Shown here one piece after another: positions 1 through 7,732 of a DNA stretch of 15,087 nt. Under the pieces are notes generated by a model. That model worked only from the letters and a program-made list of their open reading frames with translations, had not been told where the DNA came from and did not search any database. Every line of letters starts with the position of its first letter. Positions within the stretch are counted from its first letter, which is position 1. Origin of the DNA: CAYLHU01 sp964383715 (lineage in GTDB: Bacteria > Patescibacteriota > Minisyncoccia > Minisyncoccales > CG1-02-41-26); the NCBI GenBank assembly GCA_964383715.1, contig CAYLHU010000012.1:1-15087 (forward strand), given 5' to 3'. A program made the translations under genes and the position numbers.

Positions 1-1
1 T

Positions 2-1231
2 GTTTTTTGCGTAACCATGGAGCATGCCGGCGAAGTCGCAAAACATTTGCAAAATTATTTTTCTTATCTTGGCTTTCCAAATTATGCGATTCGGATTGTC
101 TCAGAAGAAACTGACTCATTAGCACTTCTAAAAACCTTTCAAGATCAGGCGCAAAATGTTCCGGTTGTCGCCACTACGGTTGATTTACTCTCTACTGGTT
201 TTGATGCTCCCACAGTTCAAAATATTGTCTTTATGAAGCCGATACGCTCGCCAATAGTTTTCAAACAGATTATGGGGCGAGGCAGTCGTATTTCAAAAGA
301 AAAAGGCAAATTTTGGTATCGAGTAATTGATTATACTAATGCCACGAGATTGATTGACGAATGGATCGAAGGCAAGCCAGAAATCAAACCAGACACGCCC
401 AAAATAAATTTTCTTAATGGAATCGTTGTTGAGGAAGATTCGCTCGCTCCTATTGAAAATGCTTTGATAACAATTCAATTGTCGCCAAATGAGCAAACGC
501 AAACAAGAACAAGCGCTAGTGGCGAATTTAGCTTTTCCAATATTCCGGAAGGAAAAATAAAACTCTATGTGACGGCAGATGGTTTCAAGCACAGGGAAAT
601 TACAATTGAAACACAAACAAGCGACAAAGAACAAATTCAAATCGAGCTTGTTGCCCAGAAAAAACCAGTTCCACCAATAAAAGTTCACGGACTCACCGTT
701 TTTATTGAAGACGAAATGATGTTTGAAGTTGATATTTTAGGCAAAAGACTAACACTTAAAGAGTACGTCGCTTATTCCAAGGAAGAAATTGGAAAAGTTG
801 TTAAAACTACCGACGACTTAAAATCACAATGGATCAAGCAAGAATCCAGAGACGAGCTTATTGCTGAATTGGAAAATCAGGGCATTAATATTCGTATGCT
901 TGCTAAAATAACCAACAATACTGAAGCCGATGAATATGATCTTTTGGCGAATCTTGGATTTGGCGAAAATCTGCACTCACGAAAAGAAAGAACCGATGCT
1001 GTCTTAAATCGCGAACAAGTATTTTTGAAAAGTCTCTCAAATGAACAGCAAAAAATTGTTAATGGGTTGCTTTTGAAATATCAAGAAAACGGGGTGACAG
1101 AAATTACAAAAGCCAATGTTTTTGATGTTTATCCAATGCCCGGTTTTATGTATTCGCAAAAAGCTTTTGGCAATCCGCAAAAACTTCGCCAAAATGTAGA
1201 CCGCTTACAGGAAAAAATTTATGCAAATTAA
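2..1231 (+). CDS. hsdR: Type I restriction enzyme R subunit, C-terminal part (5' end outside window)
   Basis: This is the motor and nuclease subunit of a type I restriction-modification complex, which translocates DNA by ATP hydrolysis and cuts unmodified DNA. Only the last ~410 residues are present. The frame is open to the window edge and reads VFCVTMEHA before the first ATG (17), a usual helicase segment, so that ATG is internal. Counting from it, superfamily 2 motif V is VATTVDLLSTGFDAP (51-65) and motif VI is QIMGRGSR (84-91). Residues ~135-213 look like a carboxypeptidase regulatory-like beta-sandwich (GIVVEED..PIENALITI, then ASGEFSFSNIPEGKIKLYVTADGF), an unusual insertion. The remainder resembles the EcoEI-type HsdR C-terminal region. 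The nuclease and ATP-binding motifs would lie upstream and cannot be checked. hsdM follows after 13 bp. Confidence 0.9.
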   Translation, partial: VFCVTMEHAGEVAKHLQNYFSYLGFPNYAIRIVSEETDSLALLKTFQDQAQNVPVVATTVDLLSTGFDAPTVQNIVFMKPIRSPIVFKQIMGRGSRISKEKGKFWYRVIDYTNATRLIDEWIEGKPEIKPDTPKINFLNGIVVEEDSLAPIENALITIQLSPNEQTQTRTSASGEFSFSNIPEGKIKLYVTADGFKHREITIETQTSDKEQIQIELVAQKKPVPPIKVHGLTVFIEDEMMFEVDILGKRLTLKEYVAYSKEEIGKVVKTTDDLKSQWIKQESRDELIAELENQGINIRMLAKITNNTEADEYDLLANLGFGENLHSRKERTDAVLNREQVFLKSLSNEQQKIVNGLLLKYQENGVTEITKANVFDVYPMPGFMYSQKAFGNPQKLRQNVDRLQEKIYAN

Positions 1232-1244
1232 CAAGAAATAAATT

Positions 1245-2678
1245 ATGGCAAACGATTCAATATCAAACAAATTATGGAGTACTTGCAATAAAATGCGTCA
1301 AGACCCGGGAACAACGGGTGCTTTGCAGTATATTGAGCAATTTTCGTGGCTTTTGTTTTTGAAAGTATATGAAGAAATAGAAAACGAATATGAGGCTAAG
1401 GCGACATTTGAAGGAAAAATCTACAATCGCAATATTGATAATGAATATCGCTGGAGTGTATGGACTGGCAAAGATACCTATATCACAGGACCAGATCTTT
1501 TGGAATTTGTGCAAACAAAACTTTTTCCGTACCTTCGCAAGCTTTCCGGCAATCGAACTAAAGAAATTATCGCAGAAATTTTCAACAATACACAAAACCG
1601 AATGGAAGACGGCTATTTACTCCGTGAAGTTGTAGATGTGCTGGCTAGTGTGGACTTTTTTGGCGACGAAGATTCTTTCGCCGTTTCCAGTATTTACGAA
1701 GGTCTTTTTGCTCGTATGAAGTCGTCAGATATTAAACCGCTTGCTGAATTTCACACTCCGCGCGTTATTGCTCGTTTTATGACGGAAATGATATCGCCAA
1801 AAATTGGACAAACTATTTATGACCCTTGTAATGGCCCGTCCGGATTCTTGACCGAGGCATATCATTTTATGCGTCCGCAAGAAAAAAACACAAAAGACAA
1901 AGAATTTTTACAAAAAGAATCTTTTTATGGAAAAGAATTGAAATCCTTGCCGTTTATTTTGGGAACAATGAATATGATGCTGAACGGCATCGCTACCCCC
2001 AATATTCGAAAAATGAACACGCTTTCAATCAATCTTTTCAATCTCACCGAAAAATACGATATTATTCTCACGAATCCGCCATTTGCCGGAACCGTGCGTG
2101 GCGTTGAAACAAATTTTCCGTATCAATCTGCACAGACAGAGATTCTGTTTTTGCAACATTGTTTGCGCTCACTTAAAGACGGCGGAAAATGCGCGATTAT
2201 TTTTCCCGAGGGTGTGCTTTTCAAAACAGACGATCAAAGTTATGTAAACACCAAAAAAGAATTGCTCCAACAATTTAATCTACATCACATCGTCCGCCTG
2301 CCGAACGGCTCTTTTGCGCCCTATACGAACATTCCGACAAACATTTTATTCTTTGACAAAACAGGACCAACAAAAGAAATTTGGTATTATGAAATGCCAT
2401 TGCCCGATGGGCGGAAAAATTTTTCTAAGACAAAACCAATAAAAAGCGAATATTTTAAGGAAGCAAAGAAATTATGGGAGAAGAAGGAATTGACTGAACA
2501 CTCATGGATTGTGCCGGCAGAAGAAATCGTCAAAAATAATTATAACCTTGATATAAAAAATCCGAACAAAAAAGCAGAATTTGAACATCTTCCGCCAGAA
2601 GAATTGATTGCCAAAATTGAAGAATCGGAAAAAATAATCGCTACATTACTTTCGGAAATCAAAGGCTTAATCAAATAA
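1245..2678 (+). CDS. hsdM: Type I restriction-modification DNA methyltransferase (M subunit)
   Basis: This subunit transfers a methyl group from S-adenosylmethionine to N6 of adenine in the site chosen by HsdS, and is also part of the restriction complex. The 477-aa length is normal. An HsdM N-terminal helical domain covers roughly residues 5-140 and the Rossmann methyltransferase domain follows. The catalytic motif IV is NPPF at 277-280. The AdoMet-binding motif I is DPCNGPSGFL at 193-202, where most relatives have something close to DPACGTGGFL, so the loop is variant, but D193, G197 and G200-F-L remain. It starts 13 bp after hsdR and ends 2 bp before hsdS, consistent with one transcript. 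No Shine-Dalgarno sequence is visible; the start reads aaattATG. Confidence 0.95.
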   Translation: MANDSISNKLWSTCNKMRQDPGTTGALQYIEQFSWLLFLKVYEEIENEYEAKATFEGKIYNRNIDNEYRWSVWTGKDTYITGPDLLEFVQTKLFPYLRKLSGNRTKEIIAEIFNNTQNRMEDGYLLREVVDVLASVDFFGDEDSFAVSSIYEGLFARMKSSDIKPLAEFHTPRVIARFMTEMISPKIGQTIYDPCNGPSGFLTEAYHFMRPQEKNTKDKEFLQKESFYGKELKSLPFILGTMNMMLNGIATPNIRKMNTLSINLFNLTEKYDIILTNPPFAGTVRGVETNFPYQSAQTEILFLQHCLRSLKDGGKCAIIFPEGVLFKTDDQSYVNTKKELLQQFNLHHIVRLPNGSFAPYTNIPTNILFFDKTGPTKEIWYYEMPLPDGRKNFSKTKPIKSEYFKEAKKLWEKKELTEHSWIVPAEEIVKNNYNLDIKNPNKKAEFEHLPPEELIAKIEESEKIIATLLSEIKGLIK

Positions 2679-2680
2679 TT

Positions 2681-3850
2681 ATGAAAAGCGATTACAAAAA
2701 AGTAAAACTGTCAACTGTATTAAAACAGATAAAAAACACCTTTGATATTCAAAAAGACGTTATTTATAAACAAATTACAGTTAGTAAAAATGGCAATATA
2801 ATTTTAAGAGAAGAAAAAAGTGGCGAATTAATTGGAACAAAAAAACAAACTAAGGTAAAAGCTGGTTGGTTTATTTATTCTCGTTTAGGGTTGCCAGATG
2901 GTGCTTTTGGCCTTATTCCTCAAAACTTAGATGGAGCAATAGTTACTGGTGATATGCCAGTGTTTGAAATTGATTATAATTTAATTTTGTCTGATTATCT
3001 GAATTATATTTTAAGAAATTCTGTTGTTTTTGATTTTTTTAAAAGTAAATTTAAAGGGTCTGCACAGAGTCGTGTTCGTGAGCCCTTGTTTTTATCTCTT
3101 GAAATCCCGCTTCCACCACTTCCTAAACAAAAGCGAATTATTAAAAAAATTAAGGAGATTGAGGAGCGCACGAAATCAATTATCAGCACAGAAGATTATA
3201 TTGAAAAAGCGGTTAATGCTATCGTGCCTTCTGCTTTAAGTAAAATATTTAGCGATACAGATTGGAAAAAAGACAAAATAGGTAATTTAATTGAAGAAAT
3301 TAAAACGGGAACAACCCCACCGTCGGGTGAGCAAAAATACTTTAAAGAAGAGTTAAATTGGTTCACTCCTTCTGATTTTAAGGGGCAGATATATCTTGAA
3401 AATTCATATCGCAAAATTTCTCAACTCGCGATTGATGACGGAAAGGTAAAAATTTATAAAGCCGGGACAGTTTTATTTATTGGAATTGGCGCAACTCTTG
3501 GGAAAGTAGGAATTTTAAAAAACGAGGCAACTTCCAATCAACAAATTACCGGAATAAGATTCAAGAAAAGCATTTTGCCCAAGTTTGCTTATTATTGGTT
3601 TAAAGCAAATTACTCTGCGATAAGAGGTTTATGCCCCGCAACTACATTACCCATTTTTAATCAAGACAAAATAAAGAAATTAGTATTTTCTTTTCCAGAA
3701 CCAATCACGGAACAACAAAAAATTATTGACCATATGGATTTAATTGAAAATAAAAAAGAGGAGATAAGAAAAGAAAGGTCAAAACAATTTTTAATAACTA
3801 CCGCCTTAATGCCTTCTGTTTTATCAAAAGCTTTTAATGGTGAATTATGA
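2681..3850 (+). CDS. hsdS: Type I restriction-modification specificity subunit
   Basis: HsdS recognises the split DNA target and recruits HsdM and HsdR. The 389 residues have the two-repeat plan: a first target-recognition domain (~1-140), a conserved helix opened by LPPLPKQKRI (144-153), a second target-recognition domain (~190-340) and a second helix opened by TEQQKII (343-349), with a charged helical tail. The full length and both repeats suggest an intact subunit. The two recognition domains differ clearly from each other, so the target should be asymmetric; its sequence cannot be predicted. The start is 2 bp after hsdM, and its stop overlaps the next start as ATGA, implying translational coupling to the DUF3800 gene. 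Confidence 0.93.
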   Translation: MKSDYKKVKLSTVLKQIKNTFDIQKDVIYKQITVSKNGNIILREEKSGELIGTKKQTKVKAGWFIYSRLGLPDGAFGLIPQNLDGAIVTGDMPVFEIDYNLILSDYLNYILRNSVVFDFFKSKFKGSAQSRVREPLFLSLEIPLPPLPKQKRIIKKIKEIEERTKSIISTEDYIEKAVNAIVPSALSKIFSDTDWKKDKIGNLIEEIKTGTTPPSGEQKYFKEELNWFTPSDFKGQIYLENSYRKISQLAIDDGKVKIYKAGTVLFIGIGATLGKVGILKNEATSNQQITGIRFKKSILPKFAYYWFKANYSAIRGLCPATTLPIFNQDKIKKLVFSFPEPITEQQKIIDHMDLIENKKEEIRKERSKQFLITTALMPSVLSKAFNGEL

Positions 3851-4593
3851 AATATTTAATCTTTTCAGATGAAAGCGGAAAATGGAATGAGGGGGATTAT
3901 TACATTCGTTCGTGGGTTAGAATTACTCCAGAAAACTATGATCTGCTTAGGAAAGAAGTCATTTTTTCTAAACACGAAACAGGTGTCAAAGAATTAAAAT
4001 GGGGAAAATTTAGAAAGAATGTTGAGAAATTTAAAAATATTTTTGGAGTAGAATTCTCTGTTTATATAACAATAACGAAGCCCCAACATTTTCAAGCAAG
4101 AAGCTACAATATAATTAATGCTATCTCTGCCGTCCCAGTTTCAACTGGCGGGCAGGCTTTAACCGACAAGATTAAAACCAAAATTATAAACTCGGCAAAA
4201 AATGAATTGTTTTTTAATTATTTTGAAAAGGTTCATATAGAAAATTCTAGAAATGCGCTTGTGAAAAATGAAGACTCGCAAGAATACAAATACTTAATTG
4301 ATACACCTCAATATTTGGATCGTGAATGGGAAAATATTGCTAAAGATTGCGAAATAGAACAAATCGACATAACCAAAATTTCAGCGAGTAATCCCGGTAT
4401 TGAAGTTGCTGATGTTATAAGTGGATGCGTCATGGATTTTTTACTAGATAACAATAATGCAAAAGATACTTACAATAATTTTATAAAGTCAAAAATGTGT
4501 GATATGGGATCAAAAACATACCCAAATCCAAATTTGATTTTTTACCAAGATTTTACTGATGGCGAGAAAAAGCAAATAAATATATTTCGATAA
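3847..4593 (+). CDS. DUF3800 family protein, copy 1
   Basis: The protein (248 aa) opens with MKYLIFSDESGKW. A DES motif at residues 8-10 right after the first beta strand is the signature of the DUF3800 family. The typical second signature near the C-terminus is present as EVADVISGCVMDF, with A188-D189. The conserved acids are widely suspected to form a metal-dependent RNase H-like active site, but the function is not established and I do not assign one. The gene overlaps hsdS by four bases (ATGA), the tightest coupling in the string, so it is probably made together with the RM system. A distant relative lies at 8193-8924. There is no signal peptide and no membrane segment, so it should be cytoplasmic. 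Confidence 0.8.
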   Translation: MKYLIFSDESGKWNEGDYYIRSWVRITPENYDLLRKEVIFSKHETGVKELKWGKFRKNVEKFKNIFGVEFSVYITITKPQHFQARSYNIINAISAVPVSTGGQALTDKIKTKIINSAKNELFFNYFEKVHIENSRNALVKNEDSQEYKYLIDTPQYLDREWENIAKDCEIEQIDITKISASNPGIEVADVISGCVMDFLLDNNNAKDTYNNFIKSKMCDMGSKTYPNPNLIFYQDFTDGEKKQINIFR

Positions 4594-4607
4594 TTCAGAG
4601 TTAAAAT

Positions 4608-5498
4608 ATGTCTAAAAATAAGAAAAGGAACAAAAAATATCAAGGGCCAAAACCTCTAAAAAGACCGGAAAATTTTCACTCGTTTTCCGAATGTGTTAAA
4701 TGGTTAAAAAAATCTGTCTATATTATTGTTCGTGGTAGAAAAACTAAAATCGGTGGACAAGAATGCATAAACTGGATTACTCTAGGTTCGGGCTTTATTG
4801 CCGCCCCAAACAGATATGTCACGGCCGCGCATGTTATAAACGACCCAGGAAAGGGCAAACTTGCTGAACATCAAGACGGTGATAAATATTATCTTTTAAG
4901 ACATGACGATGATAATAATTTGCACTGTAGAATTTTTGAACCAAAATTAGATAAAGAGATATTTGCCTATCCCGATATCGATCTTGCTGTTATTTATTTG
5001 GATGACGAGTTTTATCAAGTCGGTGACCGAATATTCGCTGATAGAAATGATTTTATAAGAACATCAAAAGAATTTTTACCAATCGGTTCGGAGGTCGGAG
5101 TGCTTGGATACCCGCTTTGTAAGCTTGAATTTCAAGAAAGAGATATAAATAAGCCTTTGATTGGAAATATTTTGCTTCGGACAGATCAGGGCGTTGTTAA
5201 TTGTAGATACCAAACTTCCGCGACAAATTATTTATATGAATTTACCCTCGCTTTTAACCCGGGTAATAGTGGTGGTCCGATTTTTGATATCAAAACCGGA
5301 AAAATCATTTCTATCGTCAAAGGATTCAAATCAATAAGAATTAATGAACGAGAAAATGTAATTTCTGAAGAAGGCGCAAAACAATTAAAAGTTTATAAGG
5401 AAAAAGCGTTTATTGAAACTTTAAATGCTAACTATTCTTTCGGATTTGCAACACCTACTTTTCTAGAAATATTTAAAAAACACAATATCATCAGTTAA
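4608..5498 (+). CDS. Trypsin-like serine protease, probably cytoplasmic
   Basis: This 296-aa protein has a full chymotrypsin-fold catalytic triad: H75 in YVTAAHV, D125 in DIDLAVIYLD and S221 in NPGNSGGP. The family hydrolyses peptide bonds by an acyl-enzyme mechanism. The N-terminus is strongly basic (MSKNKKRNKK, then a proline-rich stretch) with no hydrophobic signal segment, so it should act inside the cell. No PDZ domain follows, unlike DegP/HtrA proteases. It sits 14 bp after the DUF3800 gene and 6 bp before a HARE-HTH nuclease gene. Intracellular trypsin-like domains are known as effectors or partners in prokaryotic conflict systems, so a defence role is a reasonable inference from context; the substrate is unknown. 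The start lacks a Shine-Dalgarno sequence. Confidence 0.88.
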   Translation: MSKNKKRNKKYQGPKPLKRPENFHSFSECVKWLKKSVYIIVRGRKTKIGGQECINWITLGSGFIAAPNRYVTAAHVINDPGKGKLAEHQDGDKYYLLRHDDDNNLHCRIFEPKLDKEIFAYPDIDLAVIYLDDEFYQVGDRIFADRNDFIRTSKEFLPIGSEVGVLGYPLCKLEFQERDINKPLIGNILLRTDQGVVNCRYQTSATNYLYEFTLAFNPGNSGGPIFDIKTGKIISIVKGFKSIRINERENVISEEGAKQLKVYKEKAFIETLNANYSFGFATPTFLEIFKKHNIIS

Positions 5499-5504
5499 AA
5501 CAAT

Positions 5505-6290
5505 ATGAACACATTTAAACAATCAGCAATTGAAATATTAAAAAAGGCAGGAACACCTTTGCACTATACCGAAATCACTCGGATGGCTTTAGAATCCGGC
5601 ATATTGGAAACGGAAGGCGCAACACCGGAAGCGTCAATGAACGCACAGATTACGGTAGACATCAAAAACAAAGTTGAAGGCTCGGATTTTATTAAAACCG
5701 CGCCCGGAACTTTTGCGCTCAATCCGAACAAAAAAGAAATTAAAGAAACACCAAAGATAATTGAAGCGGAAAAAGAGGAAAAAGAAAAAATTGTTATTGC
5801 CGGTGGATTTACCGGCAAAGGTGGCGAGTATTTGGTGTGTAGTGAGTTGCTTTTTCGTGGTTTTAATGCCAGCATAATGAGCGTAGATGTGGGAATGGAC
5901 ATTGTGGCAGTCAAAGAAAATCAATTGTTTGGTATTCAGGTCAAAACTTCAAATCTTAATAGTTTTGACACTTATGTTTTTGATATTCGCAAAGTATCAT
6001 TTGAGCGCCACAGCAACGGCAATATTTATTATATTTTTGTTTTGCACGGCGAAAAGAAAAGCAATTTTTTAATTTTGCCATTTCACGAAGTTGAAAAGAA
6101 AGTACACGAAAAAGCAATTTTGGAAGTTGGTCACGGTAAACGGTATCGAGTGAATATAAAATTTAGAAATGATAAAGTATATCTCGGAAATATGGATCAC
6201 GAAATGGGATATTTTCTTGATAATTGGAATCTGATAAAACGAGATAAAAGATGGTGCGCCAGCGAGGTTGGCCAAAGGAGTATTAACTAA
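5505..6290 (+). CDS. HARE-HTH domain fused to PD-(D/E)XK restriction-endonuclease-like domain
   Basis: Residues ~1-68 read as a HARE-HTH winged helix (AIEILKKAGTPLHYTEITRMA, then DFIKTAPGTFALNP), a domain found in RNA polymerase delta and in many restriction proteins, where it is proposed to sense DNA modification. A charged linker (~70-95) follows. The second half looks like a PD-(D/E)XK nuclease: E108 in the first helix (GKGGEYLVCSELL), D132 in GMDIVAV and Q145-V-K147 in FGIQVKTS, giving an E-D-QxK core. HARE plus nuclease is a known restriction-type pairing; cleavage of modified or foreign DNA is inference. It lies 6 bp after the protease gene and 2 bp before the next gene. The 261-aa reading frame appears complete. 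Confidence 0.75.
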   Translation: MNTFKQSAIEILKKAGTPLHYTEITRMALESGILETEGATPEASMNAQITVDIKNKVEGSDFIKTAPGTFALNPNKKEIKETPKIIEAEKEEKEKIVIAGGFTGKGGEYLVCSELLFRGFNASIMSVDVGMDIVAVKENQLFGIQVKTSNLNSFDTYVFDIRKVSFERHSNGNIYYIFVLHGEKKSNFLILPFHEVEKKVHEKAILEVGHGKRYRVNIKFRNDKVYLGNMDHEMGYFLDNWNLIKRDKRWCASEVGQRSIN

Positions 6291-6292
6291 TT

Positions 6293-6502
6293 ATGTTTCA
6301 TATTTTATGCAAACGATGCAAGCGATGGATTCCGAGAAAACGCGGAAAGTATGCTTATTCATATTCTGCGTTTGAGACCAGAATTAATTCAGAGGGGTCA
6401 AGGCAGATTAAGTGTTTTTGTGGACGGTGGACATATGACCCACGCGGAACAAAATTTATAGGAACAAAGGAACAAATAGAGGCAATCAGACAACGCAGTT
6501 AA
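6293..6502 (+). CDS. Small Cys-motif (zinc-ribbon-like) protein
   Basis: This 69-aa basic protein has a CKRC pair at residues 6-9 and a CFCG pair near residue 41-43, separated by a Tyr/Arg-rich stretch. Four cysteines in two knuckles suggest a zinc-binding ribbon, although the second pair is C-x-C rather than C-x2-C. I do not recognise the family. The start is 2 bp after the nuclease gene and is one of the few here with a plausible GGAG upstream (about 12 bases away). Such small ribbons often bind nucleic acid or a partner protein; with nucleases on both sides, an accessory role is possible but unproven. Confidence 0.6.
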   Translation: MFHILCKRCKRWIPRKRGKYAYSYSAFETRINSEGSRQIKCFCGRWTYDPRGTKFIGTKEQIEAIRQRS

Positions 6503-6512
6503 AGTAAATAAC

Positions 6513-7073
6513 ATGAAAATAAGCACAGAAGAAAAGATTTTAAAAACATCGCTTGATATTAACAGAAAGATGAGAGAAAAAACCGATAAATACCCCAGAA
6601 AATTTATTGGCGCCCTTGCTATTGAACTTATAATAAAAGAGTTGAAAAAAGAAGGATTTAATCTGAGTAATAGAGATGTATTTATCTTTGGTTCACATAA
6701 CGAGTTAGATTTGGTAGTTCTTAAGAAAAAACAGAGAGCGCGAGAGAATTTGCTTTATTATCCCGATCAGGTTTTTGCTGTCTTTGAAATAAAATTCAAC
6801 GGAATTTTCACCAAAAACGACATTTCAAGGGTAAAAAAGGCTTTCCGTTCTATAAAAAAACTGGATAAAAGAATTAAATGTCTTTATTTGGCTATTAGTG
6901 AAAATAGTAATTTCGTATATTACCGCGAAGAAAAAAAGTTGGGTGATAAATCTTTTTTCCTTTTTTTAAGAAATGGTTCCCTTGAAGACGCAATAAAAAG
7001 AGGGAGAATCCATAAAACTGATGATTGGAATAGGTTAGTTAAAATCTTAAGTAAAGTAAATGATGTTCAATAA
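6513..7073 (+). CDS. Putative PD-(D/E)XK nuclease-superfamily protein
   Basis: The 186-aa sequence begins with helices (ILKTSLDINRKMREK, then FIGALAIELIIKELKKEGF). The core follows: D66 in GSHNELDLVVL, then E92-I-K94 in VFAVFEIKFNG after a strand. A D...ExK pair across two strands with an upstream helix carrying E38 is the pattern of the PD-(D/E)XK fold, seen in restriction enzymes and resolvases. I do not recognise a named family, so nuclease activity is inference from motifs. The tail (NGSLEDAIKRGRIHKTDDWNRLVKIL) looks like a folded extension. It lies 10 bp after the Cys-motif gene, continuing the same transcription unit, and its start has no Shine-Dalgarno sequence. Confidence 0.55.
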   Translation: MKISTEEKILKTSLDINRKMREKTDKYPRKFIGALAIELIIKELKKEGFNLSNRDVFIFGSHNELDLVVLKKKQRARENLLYYPDQVFAVFEIKFNGIFTKNDISRVKKAFRSIKKLDKRIKCLYLAISENSNFVYYREEKKLGDKSFFLFLRNGSLEDAIKRGRIHKTDDWNRLVKILSKVNDVQ

Positions 7074-7107
7074 TAATAGGCATTGAGGCAAAATAAACAA
7101 TAAAGAT

Positions 7108-7281
7108 ATGAATAAAAAATGCCCTAAGTGTAAGTCAACACAAACAAAAGAAGACGAAGGGGAAGACGATTTTTTGTCTTATAAGGGCGAGGGCGAAAAG
7201 GCAAAAAGAGCGAAAATAAAAACTACGCAAAAATATTTTTGTTGGGATTGTGGTTATAAATGGGAAGAGAAAATAGATTGA
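7108..7281 (+). CDS. 57-aa zinc-ribbon protein
   Basis: The frame encodes 57 residues with two clean C-x2-C knuckles: CPKC at residues 5-8 and CWDC at 45-48, followed by GYKW. This is the arrangement of TFIIS-type or related zinc ribbons. Between them lies an acidic then basic linker (EDEGEDD, later KAKRAKIK). The ending YFCWDCGYKWEE is typical of small ribbons annotated as TFIIS/transcription-factor-like, but in bacteria their role is generally unknown. It starts 34 bp after the preceding nuclease-like gene and may be the last gene of the string, since a block of palindromic repeats begins 9 bp after its stop. Confidence 0.6.
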   Translation: MNKKCPKCKSTQTKEDEGEDDFLSYKGEGEKAKRAKIKTTQKYFCWDCGYKWEEKID

Positions 7282-7568
7282 AAAATTGGCGATGAGATAA
7301 ATCTCATCTTCACAAGCTCACTTTGTTCACTCGCAGGCGATGAAGCTCCGCTTCATCTTGGCTCTGCACTCACTTCGTTCGCTTGAGCAGGCGATGAGAT
7401 AAATCTCATCTTGACTTGCTTTCACTTCGCGAAAGTTCGCTGGTGATGAGATAAATCTCATCTTTACCTTCGCCTCCACAAGGAGGATCGGTTTAATCAA
7501 AGAATACTTCGTCTTCTTTTCCACCTTCGCTTCCATAAATGAAAGCTTGGTAATTGAGGAATAAGATT
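7282..7568. other. Non-coding spacer with palindromes
   Basis: Apart from the repeat cluster, this spacer holds one more hairpin, CCTCC-ACAA-GGAGG at 7473-7486. Neither strand has a convincing gene: the minus-strand frame running through it translates the repeats into low-quality peptide. No clear promoter is visible, although the downstream genes at 7569-8924 need one. Confidence 0.6.
7291..7462. repeat. Cluster of four palindromic repeats at ~50-bp spacing
   Basis: Three exact copies of the 18-bp palindrome GATGAGATAAATCTCATC lie at 7291-7308, 7393-7410 and 7445-7462. A variant hairpin, GATGAAG-CTCCG-CTTCATC, is at 7339-7357. Start-to-start spacing is 48, 54 and 52 bp. The spacers are related imperfectly (TCACTTNGTTC-type and CAGGCGATGA segments recur), so this looks like a degenerate tandem of hairpin units rather than a CRISPR array, whose spacers would be unrelated. 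It may act as a transcription attenuator after the defence string or be a small dispersed repeat family. Confidence 0.8.
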
Positions 7569-7730
7569 ATGAAGCCACTGGAATTAAAAGTTAATACAAA
7601 AGAAAAAAAATTAAAAAAGATTGAGAAACGTATTCTTGAACTAAAACTTGAGATAGTAAACCAAGCAAGAATCCAGCACGGAATTATGCCACAGGAGCTC
7701 ATTGATTTAAAAAAGTTTAAAAGGATTTAA
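7569..7730 (+). CDS. 53-aa charged helical protein, unknown function
   Basis: This short frame encodes a Lys/Glu/Leu-rich protein (MKPLELKVNTKEKKLKKIEK onward) likely to form a single long amphipathic or coiled-coil helix up to about residue 37, followed by GIMPQELIDLKKFKRI. I do not recognise it. Its support is contextual: the start has the same gattATG context as other genes here, and its stop lies only 2 bp before the next start, as expected for genes in one operon. It could be a small partner of the helicase once encoded downstream. Confidence 0.5.
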   Translation: MKPLELKVNTKEKKLKKIEKRILELKLEIVNQARIQHGIMPQELIDLKKFKRI

Positions 7731-7732
7731 TT

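Noticed and set aside
1272..1595. Minus-strand 107-aa frame and other frames antisense to hsdM, xseA and infB
   Set aside because: They are shadows of well-supported genes on the plus strand.
7291..7462. CRISPR array
   Set aside because: The repeats are only 18 bp, the spacers are related to each other, and no cas gene is present.
7327..7702. Minus-strand frames of 69 aa
   Set aside because: They run through palindromic repeats and the antisense of the small gene at 7569; no family resemblance.
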